A stretch of 6,080 bases of DNA from Acidobacteriota bacterium (GTDB taxonomy: Bacteria; Acidobacteriota; Holophagae; Holophagales; Holophagaceae), in contig JAJYBX010000133.1 in assembly GCA_021778785.1 (NCBI GenBank), positions 1 through 6,080 of the forward strand. Direction: 5' to 3'. Under the pieces are notes generated by a model that worked only from the letters and a program-made list of their open reading frames with translations, ran no database searches and was not told the DNA's origin. Positions within the stretch are counted from its first letter, which is position 1, and the number at the start of each line of letters is the position of its first letter. This document shows positions 5,751 to 6,080 of the stretch, piece after piece. The position numbers were made by a program, and so were the translations under genes.

Positions 5751-6080
5751 GACGCGCCGTCCGAAGCTCCGCTCCAGGTCTCCCAGGCTGAGCTTCTTGA
5801 GGATGGGGCGGCCGTGGGGGCAGGTGTTCGGCACCTGGCAGGCCAGCAGGTCGCGGACGAGGGCCAGGGCGAGGTCGGCGGGCAGGGCGTGGTGTTTCTT
5901 GATGGCGGCGCGGCAGGCCAGCTCGGCGTTGAGGTCGCGGCGGAAGGTGTCCAGGTCCACGCGGCCCTCCCGCTCCAGCCGGGCCAGCAGGTCCTCCAGC
6001 AGGGCCTGGGGGTCGCGGTCCGCCAGGAAGTCGGGAAGTCCGCGCACCACCAGGGCGTCCTCGCCGAAGGCGTCGGCCTC
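5748..6080 (-). CDS. mutL: DNA mismatch repair protein MutL, C-terminal part (5' end outside window)
   Basis: The frame is open from the window edge to TAA at 5750-5748 and gives the last 110 residues of a protein that is usually about 600 long. This is the C-terminal dimerisation and endonuclease domain, which nicks the new strand during mismatch repair after MutS recognition. Visible motifs are ACR at 55-57 (ACRAAIKKHHAL), CPHGRP at 87-92 and FGR at 106-108 near the end, matching the ACR, CPHGRP and FxR metal-site motifs of nicking MutL proteins. Enterobacterial MutL, which depends on MutH, lacks them. The DQHA(X)2E(X)4E motif should lie upstream, outside the window. The ATPase half is also outside. 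The gene converges with the methyltransferase gene with a 75-base gap and has the GC-rich usage of the chromosome. Confidence 0.93.
   Translation of the reverse strand, partial: EADAFGEDALVVRGLPDFLADRDPQALLEDLLARLEREGRVDLDTFRRDLNAELACRAAIKKHHALPADLALALVRDLLACQVPNTCPHGRPILKKLSLGDLERSFGRRV

Noticed and set aside
1..6080. CRISPR array, tRNA or rRNA genes, insertion sequence, phage or toxin-antitoxin genes
   Set aside because: No spaced direct repeats, no cloverleaf or rRNA-like stretch, no transposase or integrase motif and no paired small genes were seen on either strand.

Overview
This 6,080-base window is chromosomal DNA from a GC-rich bacterium. Hand counts of single 60-base lines reach 70-83% GC in the flanks. 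The GC-rich codon use, the sigma-54 activator, the multidomain glycosyltransferase and the endonuclease-type MutL would fit a Holophaga/Geothrix-like acidobacterium or a deltaproteobacterium. That placement is an inference from style, not from a marker gene, and is weak.

Layout, left to right. (1) Bases 2-652, plus strand: the 3' end of a sigma-54-dependent activator, covering the second half of its AAA+ domain and a Fis-type helix-turn-helix. (2) Bases 653-830: a GC-rich gap with a sigma-54-like -24/-12 element at 698-713 and a doubtful 61-codon reading frame that touches both neighbours by ATGA overlaps. (3) Bases 831-4712, plus strand: one 1,293-residue protein with four enzyme-like modules: a CgeB/GT1-like glycosyltransferase, a GT2 (GT-A fold) glycosyltransferase, a GT4 (GT-B fold) glycosyltransferase, and a zinc-ribbon class I SAM methyltransferase. 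(4) Bases 4713-4922: a 210-base gap with no recognisable gene, one 10-bp palindrome and a ribosome binding site at its right end. (5) Bases 4923-5672, plus strand: a 249-residue methyltransferase-like protein with two CxxC pairs and an atypical SAM-binding loop. (6) Bases 5673-5747: a short gap with a palindrome and a hairpin. (7) Bases 5748-6080, minus strand: the C-terminal 110 residues of MutL, convergent with the other genes.

How the genes may work together: the four-module protein looks like a cytoplasmic assembly enzyme that adds several sugars to a surface glycan (O-antigen, capsule/exopolysaccharide or a glycoprotein glycan) and then methylates the product. The second methyltransferase may modify the same glycan. 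The sigma-54 activator next door, with a sigma-54-like element between the two genes, suggests but does not prove local regulation. MutL is an unrelated housekeeping gene.

The most notable feature is compositional. GC content falls abruptly near base 3669, exactly where the methyltransferase module begins, to 42-58% in sampled lines, and returns to about 67% near base 5580, inside the last 30 codons of the second methyltransferase. Both edges lie inside reading frames. This looks like a recombined or acquired segment that fused a methyltransferase to an existing glycosyltransferase.
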